A stretch of DNA of 64,000 nt from Fibrobacter succinogenes (lineage in GTDB: Bacteria > Fibrobacterota > Fibrobacteria > Fibrobacterales > Fibrobacteraceae). Shown one piece after another: positions 16,927-24,834 of this stretch. The notes under the pieces were generated by a model. That model was given only the letters and a program-made list of their open reading frames with translations, was not told the origin of the DNA and searched no databases. Every line of letters begins with the position of its first letter. The stretch's first letter is position 1. Made by a program: the position numbers and the translations under genes. The stretch is from assembly GCA_902762795.1 (NCBI GenBank), contig CACWPM010000011.1:1-64000 (forward strand). Reading direction: 5' to 3'.

Positions 16927-19900
16927 ATGAAAATCCAGTTCAAGTACCAGCAGTTCCAGGCGGATGCCGCGAAGGCCGTTTGCGATGTTTTCGCGGGGCA
17001 ACCCTACCTGGAATCGAGCTACTTGATGGATTCGGGTACGACCAAGCTCTTTGGCGGCAGTGTGCCTGCGCAGAGGGGCGTGACCGGCTTTTGCAACCAG
17101 CGTCTGGTGCCCGAGCTGAGCGATTCCAAGGTGCTTGCGAACTTGCAGGCGGTGCAGTCGGCGAATCTTTTGCCGCAGTCCGACAAGCTGGAAGGCCATT
17201 ACAACCTGACCATCGAAATGGAAACGGGTACGGGCAAGACCTACACCTACATCAAGACGATGTACGAGCTGAACCGTGCCTACGGCTGGACCAAGTTTAT
17301 CGTGGTCGTGCCGAGCATCGCCATTCGCGAGGGTGTCTATAAGTCGTTCCAGATTATGCAGGAGCATTTTCTGGAAGAATACGGAAAGTCTATCCGGTTC
17401 TTTATCTACAATTCGCAGAACCTGACCGAGATTGACCATTTCGCGTCGGACAGTCACATCAACGTGATGATTATTAACTCGCAGGCGTTCAACGCTACGG
17501 GCAAGGACGCGCGCCGTATCCGTATGAAGCTCGACGAGTTCCGCAGTCGCCGCCCGATTGACGTTATCGCGAGCACGAATCCGATTCTGATTATCGACGA
17601 GCCGCAGAGTGTCGAGGGTAAGAAGACGAAAGAGGGCCTGGCGGAATTCCAGCCGCTGTTGACTTTGCGCTATTCGGCGACGCACCGCAAGGACGCCATC
17701 TACAACATGGTTTACCGCCTCGATGCGATGGATGCCTACAACAAGCACCTGGTCAAGAAGATTAGCGTCAAGGGCATTACGGTGAGCGGTTCTACGGCGA
17801 CCGAGGGCTACTTGTACCTGGAAGGCATCCAGGTGTTTACAGACAAGGCTCCTGTCGCGACTCTTGAATTTGATTGCAAGGGCAAGGGCGGTCTGCTCAA
17901 GAAAAAGGCCCATGTCACGAAGGGTTTTAATCTTTACGAACAGTCGGGCGGTCTTGAAGAATACAAGGACGGCTATACTGTTACCGAAGTGAACGGCAAT
18001 GATTCTTCTGTGACTTTTACGAACGGCAAGAAGATTTTTGCTGGTGACTGTGTGGGTGTGGTGAACGAGGAACAGTTGCGCCGCATTCAGATTCGCGAGA
18101 CGATTATTTCGCACTTCGAACGTGAACGAGCGCTCTTTAGCAAGGGCATCAAGGTGCTTTCGCTTTTCTTTATTGACGAGGTCAAAAAGTATCGCGATTA
18201 CGACGCTCCGGACGAGATGGGCATTTATGCCAGAATGTTCGAAGAAGAATACGATTCCATCCGCAAGTCGATGCAGCAGGATTTGCTGGAGAGCCCGGAG
18301 TATTTTGAATTCCTGGAAAAAACGGATGCCCACAAGGCGCATGCGGGGTATTTCTCCATCGACAAGAGCAAGAAGGGCGGCGGTCGCTTTGTCGATAGCA
18401 AGGTCGCTCGCGGGTCATCGGATTCCGACGATATTGACGCTTACGACTTGATCATGAAGGACAAGGAACGCCTGCTTTCGCGCGAAGAACCGGTGCGGTT
18501 TATCTTTAGCCATTCTGCCCTGAAAGAAGGCTGGGACAATCAGAACGTTTTCCAGATATGCACGCTCAAGAGTAGCGCTTCGGAAGTCCGCAAGCGGCAA
18601 GAAGTGGGCCGCGGCTTGCGTTTATGCGTGAACCAGAACGGCGAACGCATGGACGAGAGCGTTTTGGGTGGCGACGTGCATTCGGTGAACGTGCTTACGG
18701 TTATCGCGAACGAGAGTTACGAGGATTTCGCGAAGGCGTTGCAGACCGAAATGGCGGAAACGATTGGTAGTCGCCCGGTCAAGGTGACGATAGACCTGTT
18801 CAAGGGAAAGTCGTTTACATCGGAAGCCGGCGAAAAGCTTTTTGTGACAGATGACTTTGCGCAAACGGTTTACGATGCGTTGCTGGAATGTGGCTATGTG
18901 AAGAAGGGTGCATTGACGGATAAGTATCGCACGGATAAGGCTACCGGTGCGCTGACCCTTTGCGAAGAAGTTGCTCCTTATTCTGCAAGCATTTGTGGCG
19001 TTCTTGATACGCTTTACGATGCCGATGCGATTAAGCCCGAAGATGCCCGCAAGAACAATGTGGAACTGCACTTGAACAAGAGCAAGTACAATTCCAAGGA
19101 GTTCAAGGAACTTTGGCAAAAGATTAACGCGAAGTCTGCTTATGTAGTGGATTTCGAGACTGATGAACTTGTCCGTAAATCGGTCGATGCGCTGAATGCG
19201 AATTTGCGTGTAACGAAGATTTTCTTCAGGGTGTCGCAAGGTTCATTGGATAAAATCAAGTCCAAGGAACAGCTGGAGGCGGGCAATGCCTTTAAGATGG
19301 AATCTACGGAATCTAGGGTTGCCGTCGCCACCGCAAATTCCAGCGTCAAGTACGACTTGATAGGAAAAATTGTCGAAGATACGGGGCTAACCCGCAAAAC
19401 GGTCGGCGAAATTCTGAGCAAAATCCAGAAGCCCGTCTTTGACCAATTCCAGGAAAACCCCGAAGAGTTTATCATCAAGGCGAGCCGCCTAATCAACGAA
19501 CAGAAGGCGACCGTCATTATTGAGCATATTACGTATAACAAGCTGGAATCCAGTTACGAGACGAGCATCTTTACCGATAACACGATGAAGGGGCGCCTCG
19601 GTATGAATGCTTGCGAAACGCACCAGCATTTGTACGACCACCTGATTTATGATTCCAGTAACGAACGCGACTTCGCGCAAAAACTGGAAACGAGCAAGGA
19701 AGTCTCGCTCTACATCAAGCTGCCCAAGGGATTTTTCATCAACACGCCTGTCGGCAAGTATAATCCCGACTGGGCGATTGCCTTCCACGAGGGTGAAGTC
19801 AAGCATGTTTATTTTGTCGCCGAAACCAAAGGCTCCATGAGCACTATGGAACTTCGTGAAATCGAATCTGCCAAAATCAAGTGCGCCCGTAAACATTTCG

Positions 19901-19974
19901 CCGCCATTTCCAGCGACTCCGTCACCTACGACGTAGTGGATTCCTACGAACGATTGCTGGAATTGGTAAAGTAA
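16927..19974 (+). CDS. res: Type III restriction-modification system endonuclease/helicase subunit (Res)
   Basis: 1015 residues. An N-terminal superfamily 2 helicase carries Walker A METGTGKTYTY (about residues 97-107) and the type III-specific DEPQ box (IIDEPQSVEG, about 222), with QEVGRGLRL as helicase motif VI. The C-terminal PD-(D/E)XK nuclease is visible as PDWAIAF followed by VYFVAETKGS near residue 963. Res uses ATP to move or signal along DNA and cut when two Mod-Res complexes meet at unmethylated sites. It should pair with Mod at 6613-8532 despite the 8.4 kb between them. The length and motif order are normal for a complete Res. Confidence 0.93.
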   Translation: MKIQFKYQQFQADAAKAVCDVFAGQPYLESSYLMDSGTTKLFGGSVPAQRGVTGFCNQRLVPELSDSKVLANLQAVQSANLLPQSDKLEGHYNLTIEMETGTGKTYTYIKTMYELNRAYGWTKFIVVVPSIAIREGVYKSFQIMQEHFLEEYGKSIRFFIYNSQNLTEIDHFASDSHINVMIINSQAFNATGKDARRIRMKLDEFRSRRPIDVIASTNPILIIDEPQSVEGKKTKEGLAEFQPLLTLRYSATHRKDAIYNMVYRLDAMDAYNKHLVKKISVKGITVSGSTATEGYLYLEGIQVFTDKAPVATLEFDCKGKGGLLKKKAHVTKGFNLYEQSGGLEEYKDGYTVTEVNGNDSSVTFTNGKKIFAGDCVGVVNEEQLRRIQIRETIISHFERERALFSKGIKVLSLFFIDEVKKYRDYDAPDEMGIYARMFEEEYDSIRKSMQQDLLESPEYFEFLEKTDAHKAHAGYFSIDKSKKGGGRFVDSKVARGSSDSDDIDAYDLIMKDKERLLSREEPVRFIFSHSALKEGWDNQNVFQICTLKSSASEVRKRQEVGRGLRLCVNQNGERMDESVLGGDVHSVNVLTVIANESYEDFAKALQTEMAETIGSRPVKVTIDLFKGKSFTSEAGEKLFVTDDFAQTVYDALLECGYVKKGALTDKYRTDKATGALTLCEEVAPYSASICGVLDTLYDADAIKPEDARKNNVELHLNKSKYNSKEFKELWQKINAKSAYVVDFETDELVRKSVDALNANLRVTKIFFRVSQGSLDKIKSKEQLEAGNAFKMESTESRVAVATANSSVKYDLIGKIVEDTGLTRKTVGEILSKIQKPVFDQFQENPEEFIIKASRLINEQKATVIIEHITYNKLESSYETSIFTDNTMKGRLGMNACETHQHLYDHLIYDSSNERDFAQKLETSKEVSLYIKLPKGFFINTPVGKYNPDWAIAFHEGEVKHVYFVAETKGSMSTMELREIESAKIKCARKHFAAISSDSVTYDVVDSYERLLELVK

Positions 19975-19990
19975 ATAATCATTATATTTA

Positions 19991-20716
19991 ATGTCTGTTA
20001 TGAAACTTTCAGTCGTTTTGTGGACCACATTTTCTTTCCTCCTCTCGGCTTGTTCCGACTCCTTCACGGATGCTCGTGACGGACAAAGTTATGACGTTGT
20101 GAAAATCGGCGAGCAGATATGGATGGCGGAAAATCTGAATTACGAAACGGAGACAAGTGCTTGCCCGGATGGCGATTCTCGCAATTGCAAACGAATGGGG
20201 CAGCTTTATACGTGGGCGGAAGCGCAAACTGTTTGCCCTGAAGGTTGGCGTTTGCCGATGAAGGCTGATTTTGAGGCACTCATTTCTGCGGTGAATCCTG
20301 CGATGTCCGTGGATGCCGCGCTGTCCCATACGCAGTCTCGTGCCGGCAATTCCGGCGCAGTTCCTGATGCGTCTAGTGCGGTTCTAGATAATAAAGCGGG
20401 CGCGGTCTCGAATAAAGTCGGTGCGGCTTTAAAAGCAAAAGATGGTTGGTTCAAGAAAGGGAACGGCACCAATGACTTTGGATTCAAAGCACTCCCGGCG
20501 GGCTATCGCGGCGCAATCTCGAAAGCGGATGACGGTTCGATTTCTGGCGGCAAGTTCGATGGTATCGGCGGTTACGCGTATTTCTGGAGCGCGACCGAAG
20601 ATCCTGAAAATCCTAAATCGAATGCGTATTACTTGTTCTTGTCGTTCAATAGCGATGCGGCAAGTTTGAATGCGTTTGCGAAAGAGGACTATCGTTCCGT
20701 GCGCTGCGTTCGATAA
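19991..20716 (+). CDS. FISUMP-domain lipoprotein
   Basis: 241 residues. A lipoprotein signal peptide (FSFLLSACSD) places it in the envelope. The mature part is a single FISUMP domain, the Fibrobacter succinogenes major paralogous domain: DGQSYDVVKIGEQIWMAENL, then LYTWAEA, CPEGWRLP, and the closing YFWSATED and RSVRCVR. The function of this family is unknown; it is strongly expanded in Fibrobacter and related lineages. The start could be ATG 19991 or the nearer ATG 20000 (MKLSVV), which gives a more typical signal peptide. It is transcribed in the same direction as res but is a chromosomal rather than a defence gene. Confidence 0.88.
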   Translation: MSVMKLSVVLWTTFSFLLSACSDSFTDARDGQSYDVVKIGEQIWMAENLNYETETSACPDGDSRNCKRMGQLYTWAEAQTVCPEGWRLPMKADFEALISAVNPAMSVDAALSHTQSRAGNSGAVPDASSAVLDNKAGAVSNKVGAALKAKDGWFKKGNGTNDFGFKALPAGYRGAISKADDGSISGGKFDGIGGYAYFWSATEDPENPKSNAYYLFLSFNSDAASLNAFAKEDYRSVRCVR

Positions 20717-20874
20717 AGTTCGCGCGTCCTCGGTACATTCGCATTCTCTGCATGGTACCATTCGCGGATACTTCCTATGTGAGGCTACGCGCTGGTGTAA
20801 ACAAAATAATTCTATTTGTAAAATTTTCCCACACCCCTTGCCACATCTAGCGACATTAGGTACATTAATGCAGC

Positions 20875-20914
20875 ACGTGGTTCTCTGTCAAATGGAGAAC
20901 CGCGTCTTTTTTTT
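20875..20914 (+). terminator. Rho-independent terminator between the FISUMP and AlbA_2 genes
   Basis: An 11-bp stem (ACGTGGTTCTC / GAGAACCGCGT, one G-T wobble) with a nine-base loop is followed by eight T. It is 160 bases after the FISUMP stop and only about 50 bases before the next start, so it could also act as a leader attenuator for the AlbA_2 gene. Confidence 0.8.
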
Positions 20915-20966
20915 ATTCTGGGTTTCCCGGGATAAGGGGACGCCTCAACTACCCAATGGAGGCGCA

Positions 20967-22289
20967 ATGAATAACGAAAATCATCTTGTTGAATACAAGC
21001 GCGAATTGTCAGAAACCTTCGAACGTTCTGTAATCGCTTTTTTGAATTCTACCGGCGGTCACATCTATATTGGAATCAATGACGATGGCTCTGTATATGG
21101 CGTTAAAGATATAGACCATGTGCAGCGTCAAGTAGCAGATAGAATCTTGAACAATATCAAGCCCAATGCTATAGGGCTCTTTGAAGTTGTGGCGGAGAAA
21201 AAAGATAACAAGAATATTGTTCATGTGGCAATTTCTGGTGGTCCCGAAAAGCCGTATTACTTGAAAAAGGCGGGTATGACACCCGAAGGCTGCTTTATGC
21301 GCGTGGGTAGTTCTGTCCATGGAATGAGCGAAAAGATAATTCTAGAGACTTTCGCCTCTCGTGCAAAGGTTTCTCTTGCCAGGATTCCGGCTCCGCGGCA
21401 GGATCTGACTTTTAGCCAACTAAAAATCTACTACGAAGAAAGCAAAAAAACTTTGAACAGTCAATTTGCCAAGACGCTAGAATTGCTTACTCCTGACGGA
21501 AAGTACAACTACAATGCTTACCTTCTTGCGGATGAAAATGGAGTGTCAATAAAGGTGGCGCGGTACAAAGGTGCGGACAAGTACGACCTTATCGAAAACG
21601 AGGAATTCGGTTACTGTAGCATTATCAAGGCTGTAAAATCGGTGCTCACGCGATTGAAAGTGGCAAACATTACACATGCCAAGATTACACCTATGGAGCG
21701 TATCGAAAAGCCTTTGGTTGATCCGGTCGCCTTGCGTGAGGCGGTAATCAACGCTGTTGTTCACAATGATTACACGAAGGAGGTTCCGCCCCTGTTTGAG
21801 ATTTTTTCTGATAGGATGGAAATAACGAACTACGGCGGGCTAGTGGAGGGCCTTTCAAAAGAAGATTTCTTCAACTGTTGCTCTATGCCTCGCAATCGTG
21901 AACTTATGCGTATTTTCCATGATTTAGATATGGTCGAGCAGCTTGGGAGCGGTATGCGGCGTATTCTGCGTTCTTATGATGAAAATGCGTTTTCGTTTAC
22001 GAATCATTTCATGCGGACTTCGTTCTATTTTGAAGGTCAACAGCGGTTGGGTGATAGGATAAATGATAGGATAAATGATAGGATAAACGATAGGATAAAT
22101 CTTACGGAAACAGAATCGCTGATTTACGCAGAAATAAAACGGAATCCTTCCATTACAGTTCCCCTACTTATGCATGAAACAGGTTATTCCGAACCGACGA
22201 TTAATAGGACATTGAAATCCTTACGGGAAAAATCGTGCATTACCCGCATTGGAGCTCGAAAGAATGGACGTTGGGATATCTTGCAATAA
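20967..22289 (+). CDS. AlbA_2/HATPase_c_4 family ATP-binding regulator (RecG-like C-terminus)
   Basis: The ATG at 20967 is preceded by GGAGG at the right distance; the longer open frame upstream covers the terminator and is not used. 440 residues. The N-terminal AlbA_2 (Schlafen-type) domain has HLVEYKRELSETFERSVIAF and GGHIYIGINDDGSVYGV. The middle carries the GHKL-type ATPase signature (PLVDPVALREAVINAVVHND, NYGGLVEG, LDMVEQLGSGMRRIL). The C-terminus is a winged-helix segment (NPSITVPLLMHETGYSEPTI), suggesting a DNA-binding regulator. Between ATPase and winged helix is DRIN repeated four times, encoded by a 12-bp tandem repeat. Target genes are unknown. Confidence 0.85.
   Translation: MNNENHLVEYKRELSETFERSVIAFLNSTGGHIYIGINDDGSVYGVKDIDHVQRQVADRILNNIKPNAIGLFEVVAEKKDNKNIVHVAISGGPEKPYYLKKAGMTPEGCFMRVGSSVHGMSEKIILETFASRAKVSLARIPAPRQDLTFSQLKIYYEESKKTLNSQFAKTLELLTPDGKYNYNAYLLADENGVSIKVARYKGADKYDLIENEEFGYCSIIKAVKSVLTRLKVANITHAKITPMERIEKPLVDPVALREAVINAVVHNDYTKEVPPLFEIFSDRMEITNYGGLVEGLSKEDFFNCCSMPRNRELMRIFHDLDMVEQLGSGMRRILRSYDENAFSFTNHFMRTSFYFEGQQRLGDRINDRINDRINDRINLTETESLIYAEIKRNPSITVPLLMHETGYSEPTINRTLKSLREKSCITRIGARKNGRWDILQ
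22053..22100 (+). repeat. 12-bp tandem repeat, four copies, coding DRIN x4
   Basis: Four head-to-tail copies of GATAGGATAAAT, the third with C at the last base. The unit length is a multiple of three, so copy-number changes would lengthen or shorten the linker without breaking the frame. Confidence 0.95.
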
Positions 22290-22296
22290 AGCGGTC

Positions 22297-23019
22297 TTAC
22301 AATAAATAATCCATCCTGATATTCCGCATACTTTCGAACAAATTCGCCTTGAGCGTGGAGCTTCCTTTTGTCAAGCTCTTGATTTCTTCGCGGATGGTTT
22401 TGCGATGGCTTGCTTTCGAGAATTCGCAGGTGCAGGTGAACTTGCGAATGTCCGCGTCTTCGGCGTAGGCGATGATTTCGCTTTCTTCGCAGTAGCAGAG
22501 CGGGCGGATAATGCTGCACGGATATTTCTCGTACGGCACCATTGGCGGCATGCCGCTAAACTCGCCCTTGTACAGCATGTTCATCAAAAGCGTTTCGACG
22601 ATGTCGTCCATGTGATGCCCGAGCGCAATCTTGTTGAAGTTGTTTTCGCTCGCGAACTTGATAAGCTCTGTGCGGCGCTGCGTGCTGCACCAGTAACAGT
22701 TCAGCTTGCGGCCTTCCTTGAGGCGCGCTTCCACGGCAACGTCCTTGAAATAGAACGGCACTTGCGGGTATTCTTCTGCCATGCGTTGCAAAAATTCGCG
22801 GGACGCTTTGTCTGCAAAATCGCTTTGGATGTGGATGGCGGCAAGTTCGCACTTGGGCCCGAATTTGCCGAGTCTTGCGGCGAGCTCCATCAACAGCACG
22901 CTGGAATCCTTGCCGCCGCTTGTGGCGATGAGCACGCGGTCTCCGTCTTCAATCAGGTTGAAGTCGTGAATGGCTTTCGTGATTTTCTTATTGACTCTTT
23001 TGCGAATTTGACTAGACAT
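22297..23019 (-). CDS. ttcA: tRNA 2-thiocytidine biosynthesis protein TtcA family
   Basis: About 240 residues from ATG 23019; a TTG at 23034 would extend it by five residues. The ATP-pyrophosphatase P-loop SGGKDS is at residues 34-39, LGHHMDDIVETLLMNMLY follows, and cysteines 108 and 111 (NCYWCSTQRR) form the CxxC that in TtcA holds an iron-sulphur cluster. The family thiolates cytidine 32 in tRNAs. It is shorter than E. coli TtcA but contains the complete catalytic core. It converges with the AlbA_2 gene (only seven bases between stops). Three copies of a 12-bp repeat lie right upstream of its start. Confidence 0.75.
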   Translation of the reverse strand: MSSQIRKRVNKKITKAIHDFNLIEDGDRVLIATSGGKDSSVLLMELAARLGKFGPKCELAAIHIQSDFADKASREFLQRMAEEYPQVPFYFKDVAVEARLKEGRKLNCYWCSTQRRTELIKFASENNFNKIALGHHMDDIVETLLMNMLYKGEFSGMPPMVPYEKYPCSIIRPLCYCEESEIIAYAEDADIRKFTCTCEFSKASHRKTIREEIKSLTKGSSTLKANLFESMRNIRMDYLL

Positions 23020-23040
23020 AATTACTTTATCCAAAGCTCG

Positions 23041-23076
23041 CGCAGTTTCGAGCGCAGTTTCGAGCGCAGTTTCGAG
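23041..23076. repeat. 12-bp tandem repeat, three copies, upstream of ttcA
   Basis: Three perfect copies of CGCAGTTTCGAG, followed by a degenerate partial copy. They lie within 25-60 bases of the ttcA start codon, in its leader or promoter region. They do not belong to any gene. Confidence 0.9.
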
Positions 23077-23165
23077 TACAGTTCCCGATCGATTCTCGCG
23101 GCATTTCCTCTTTCGTGCGCGTCTCGTTTAAACTTGGCGCAGTTCCATTTACAGATACCGTTCAT

Positions 23166-23194
23166 TAAAAAAGGCTCTCGTACGAGAGCCCCTT
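23166..23194 (-). terminator. Rho-independent terminator of dnaN
   Basis: The perfect palindrome GGCTCTCGTACGAGAGCC (23173-23190) lies 25 bases past the dnaN stop and is followed on the minus strand by a run of T. Confidence 0.85.
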
Positions 23195-23214
23195 TAAATT
23201 TTTCACGACCGCGG

Positions 23215-24336
23215 TTAGTTGTCCGTCAGGTGCGTCGGCATCAACAGGAACGAGAAGTTCATGTTTTCGCCAACCGGTTCGATGATGCAAGCGCCAAGCG
23301 GGTTGTTCATCTTCATGATGACTTCTTCGCTCTTGCACATGCCGAGGATTTCTGCGAGGAACTGGCCGTTGAAGCCAATGCAGAAGCTGCCTTCGCCGTT
23401 GTGCGTGATGGCGAGTGCTTCGCGAGAATCGCCGCCGACATCCGGGTCCGTGGCGCTGAGTTCGAGGATGTTGCCGTCGAACTGCAAACGGATCTTGCGG
23501 GTGCGTGCGTTAGCCATCGAAATCACGCTGCGGATCTTGTTCTGGAATTCCGTGGTGTTCGCCTGAGCGGTACGTTCAAACTGCTGCGGGATCACGGAGC
23601 GGTAGCTCGGATACGGTCCTTCGTAGAGTTTCGAGATGACCTGAATAGATCCCGTGTTGAAAAGAATATGCGTTGCAGACGTGCGGACTTCGACCGTTGA
23701 ATCGCCCTTCGCCATGTGAAGAATGTGTTGCAAAGCCTTGTGCGGGATGATGACACCGTTCGAAAGTTCTGCACCTTCCTGGTCGATAGCTGCACGGCCG
23801 AGACGGTGACCGTCTGTTGCGACCATGGAAACCTTTCCAGCAGCCGCTTCAAGATAAACGCCGTTCAAGCTCAAACGCGTGGAGTCGGTGGAAGTTGCGA
23901 ACAATGTCTTTTCAGCGAGAAATGCAAGTTCGCTTGCGGCGATGTTCAAGGTTTCGCCGTTTTCGATTTCCGGGAACGGCGGGAAATCGTTCGCGTCAAA
24001 GCCGATAATGCTTGCCTTGCCGCGTTCGCTCCACTGGATCTTGACCAAGTAGTCCTGTGCATCGAAAGTGATGTTCGTGATGCTCGGGTCCACAAGGTTC
24101 TTCACCTGGTCGAACAACTTGCGTGCGTTGATGACGACCGCGCCATCACGTTCGCCCTGAACTTCTACCTTGACCCTGATACCGAGGTCCAAGTCGGTGG
24201 CACTCACTTCGAGGAAGTTTCCTTCGAGGCGAAGCGAAAAGTTATTTAAAATCTGTATCGTCGATTTATTCGGGACGGCGCTAATCGCCGCTTGCAGGGC
24301 TTCCTGCAATACATTCTTCTGAATGGTAAACTTCAT
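23215..24336 (-). CDS. dnaN: DNA polymerase III subunit beta (sliding clamp)
   Basis: 373 residues, normal for the family. The N-terminus MKFTIQKNVLQEALQAAISA, the internal VSMVATDGHRLGRAAI and the C-terminus FSFLLMPTHLTDN correspond to conserved parts of the beta clamp; its end forms the partner-binding pocket. The protein forms a dimeric ring that tethers replicative polymerase to DNA. It is not next to dnaA, gyrB or recF as in many bacteria. Upstream (transcriptionally first) is a 49-residue membrane protein gene whose stop is three bases before the dnaN start, so the two are probably co-transcribed. A strong terminator follows. Confidence 0.95.
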   Translation of the reverse strand: MKFTIQKNVLQEALQAAISAVPNKSTIQILNNFSLRLEGNFLEVSATDLDLGIRVKVEVQGERDGAVVINARKLFDQVKNLVDPSITNITFDAQDYLVKIQWSERGKASIIGFDANDFPPFPEIENGETLNIAASELAFLAEKTLFATSTDSTRLSLNGVYLEAAAGKVSMVATDGHRLGRAAIDQEGAELSNGVIIPHKALQHILHMAKGDSTVEVRTSATHILFNTGSIQVISKLYEGPYPSYRSVIPQQFERTAQANTTEFQNKIRSVISMANARTRKIRLQFDGNILELSATDPDVGGDSREALAITHNGEGSFCIGFNGQFLAEILGMCKSEEVIMKMNNPLGACIIEPVGENMNFSFLLMPTHLTDN

Positions 24337-24339
24337 GAA

Positions 24340-24489
24340 TTAGCCTCTCTGGATGATCATTGTTCCTACGAAAAATACAACGACGATGATAGCGAGGAGC
24401 GCGATGACTCGTTTATCCAGCGCATTTGACTTCTTCGGGACGAATTTTTTGGCGTTTTGCTTTGCTCTTCTGCGATCGCTGCGACTCAT
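24340..24489 (-). CDS. Small basic single-pass membrane protein upstream of dnaN
   Basis: 49 residues: a lysine/arginine-rich N-terminus (MSRSDRRRAKQNAKKF) followed by one transmembrane helix (VIALLAIIVVVFFVGTMII). The minus-strand ATG is at 24489 and the stop at 24340-24342, three bases before dnaN. Composition, a clear N-in membrane topology and tight spacing argue for a real gene. Function unknown; it is too short for most automatic gene callers. Confidence 0.65.
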   Translation of the reverse strand: MSRSDRRRAKQNAKKFVPKKSNALDKRVIALLAIIVVVFFVGTMIIQRG

Positions 24490-24552
24490 AGAAAAATCTC
24501 CATTGTTTTATATCGTGAAATCTACTATTTTAGAGACTAGTCGGAAGAGATT

Positions 24553-24834
24553 ATGAACGAAAAAACTCTAAATAAGCTGAAAAATACGGCAATGGACTGT
24601 GCATCCAACGTTCTTTCGCGTGTCGAATTGTCCATGGTGCAGTCCAAGCTCAAAAACAAGTTCCAATTGCTCGGACAGCATGTTTACGAAGCTATCCGTG
24701 AAGGTCGTTTGGATAACATTAAGGATGATCCGTCTACAGTCGAGGCAGTGGGAGCCATCTTCGAAATCAAAAAGCAAGTCGCAGAACTTGAACAAAAATT
24801 GAACAAAGACGCAGGTTCCTGTGAAAAAACTTGA
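24553..24834 (+). CDS. Small helical coiled-coil protein, partner of the M23 peptidase
   Basis: 93 residues, almost entirely helical with heptad-like spacing at the C-terminus (IFEIKKQVAELEQKLNKDAG). A ribosome-binding site (GGAAGAG) precedes the ATG. Its last 14 bases overlap the start of the M23 peptidase gene, so the two are translationally coupled. No family is recognised. By position it may help position or control the peptidase in the periplasmic or membrane region, although it lacks a signal peptide. Confidence 0.75.
   Translation: MNEKTLNKLKNTAMDCASNVLSRVELSMVQSKLKNKFQLLGQHVYEAIREGRLDNIKDDPSTVEAVGAIFEIKKQVAELEQKLNKDAGSCEKT

Noticed and set aside
20670-20966. N-terminal extension of the AlbA_2 gene
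   Set aside because: It overlaps the FISUMP gene end and the terminator; GGAGG before ATG 20967 marks the true start.
22053-22100. CRISPR-like repeats
   Set aside because: Units of 12 bp with no spacers and in-frame coding; no cas genes in the window.
22405-23700. Long plus-strand open frame over ttcA and dnaN
   Set aside because: It is antisense to two firmly identified genes; its composition is that of a shadow frame and it crosses a terminator and tandem repeat.
23215-24336. Replication origin next to dnaN
   Set aside because: No dnaA, no cluster of DnaA boxes and no origin-type A+T-rich region seen nearby.
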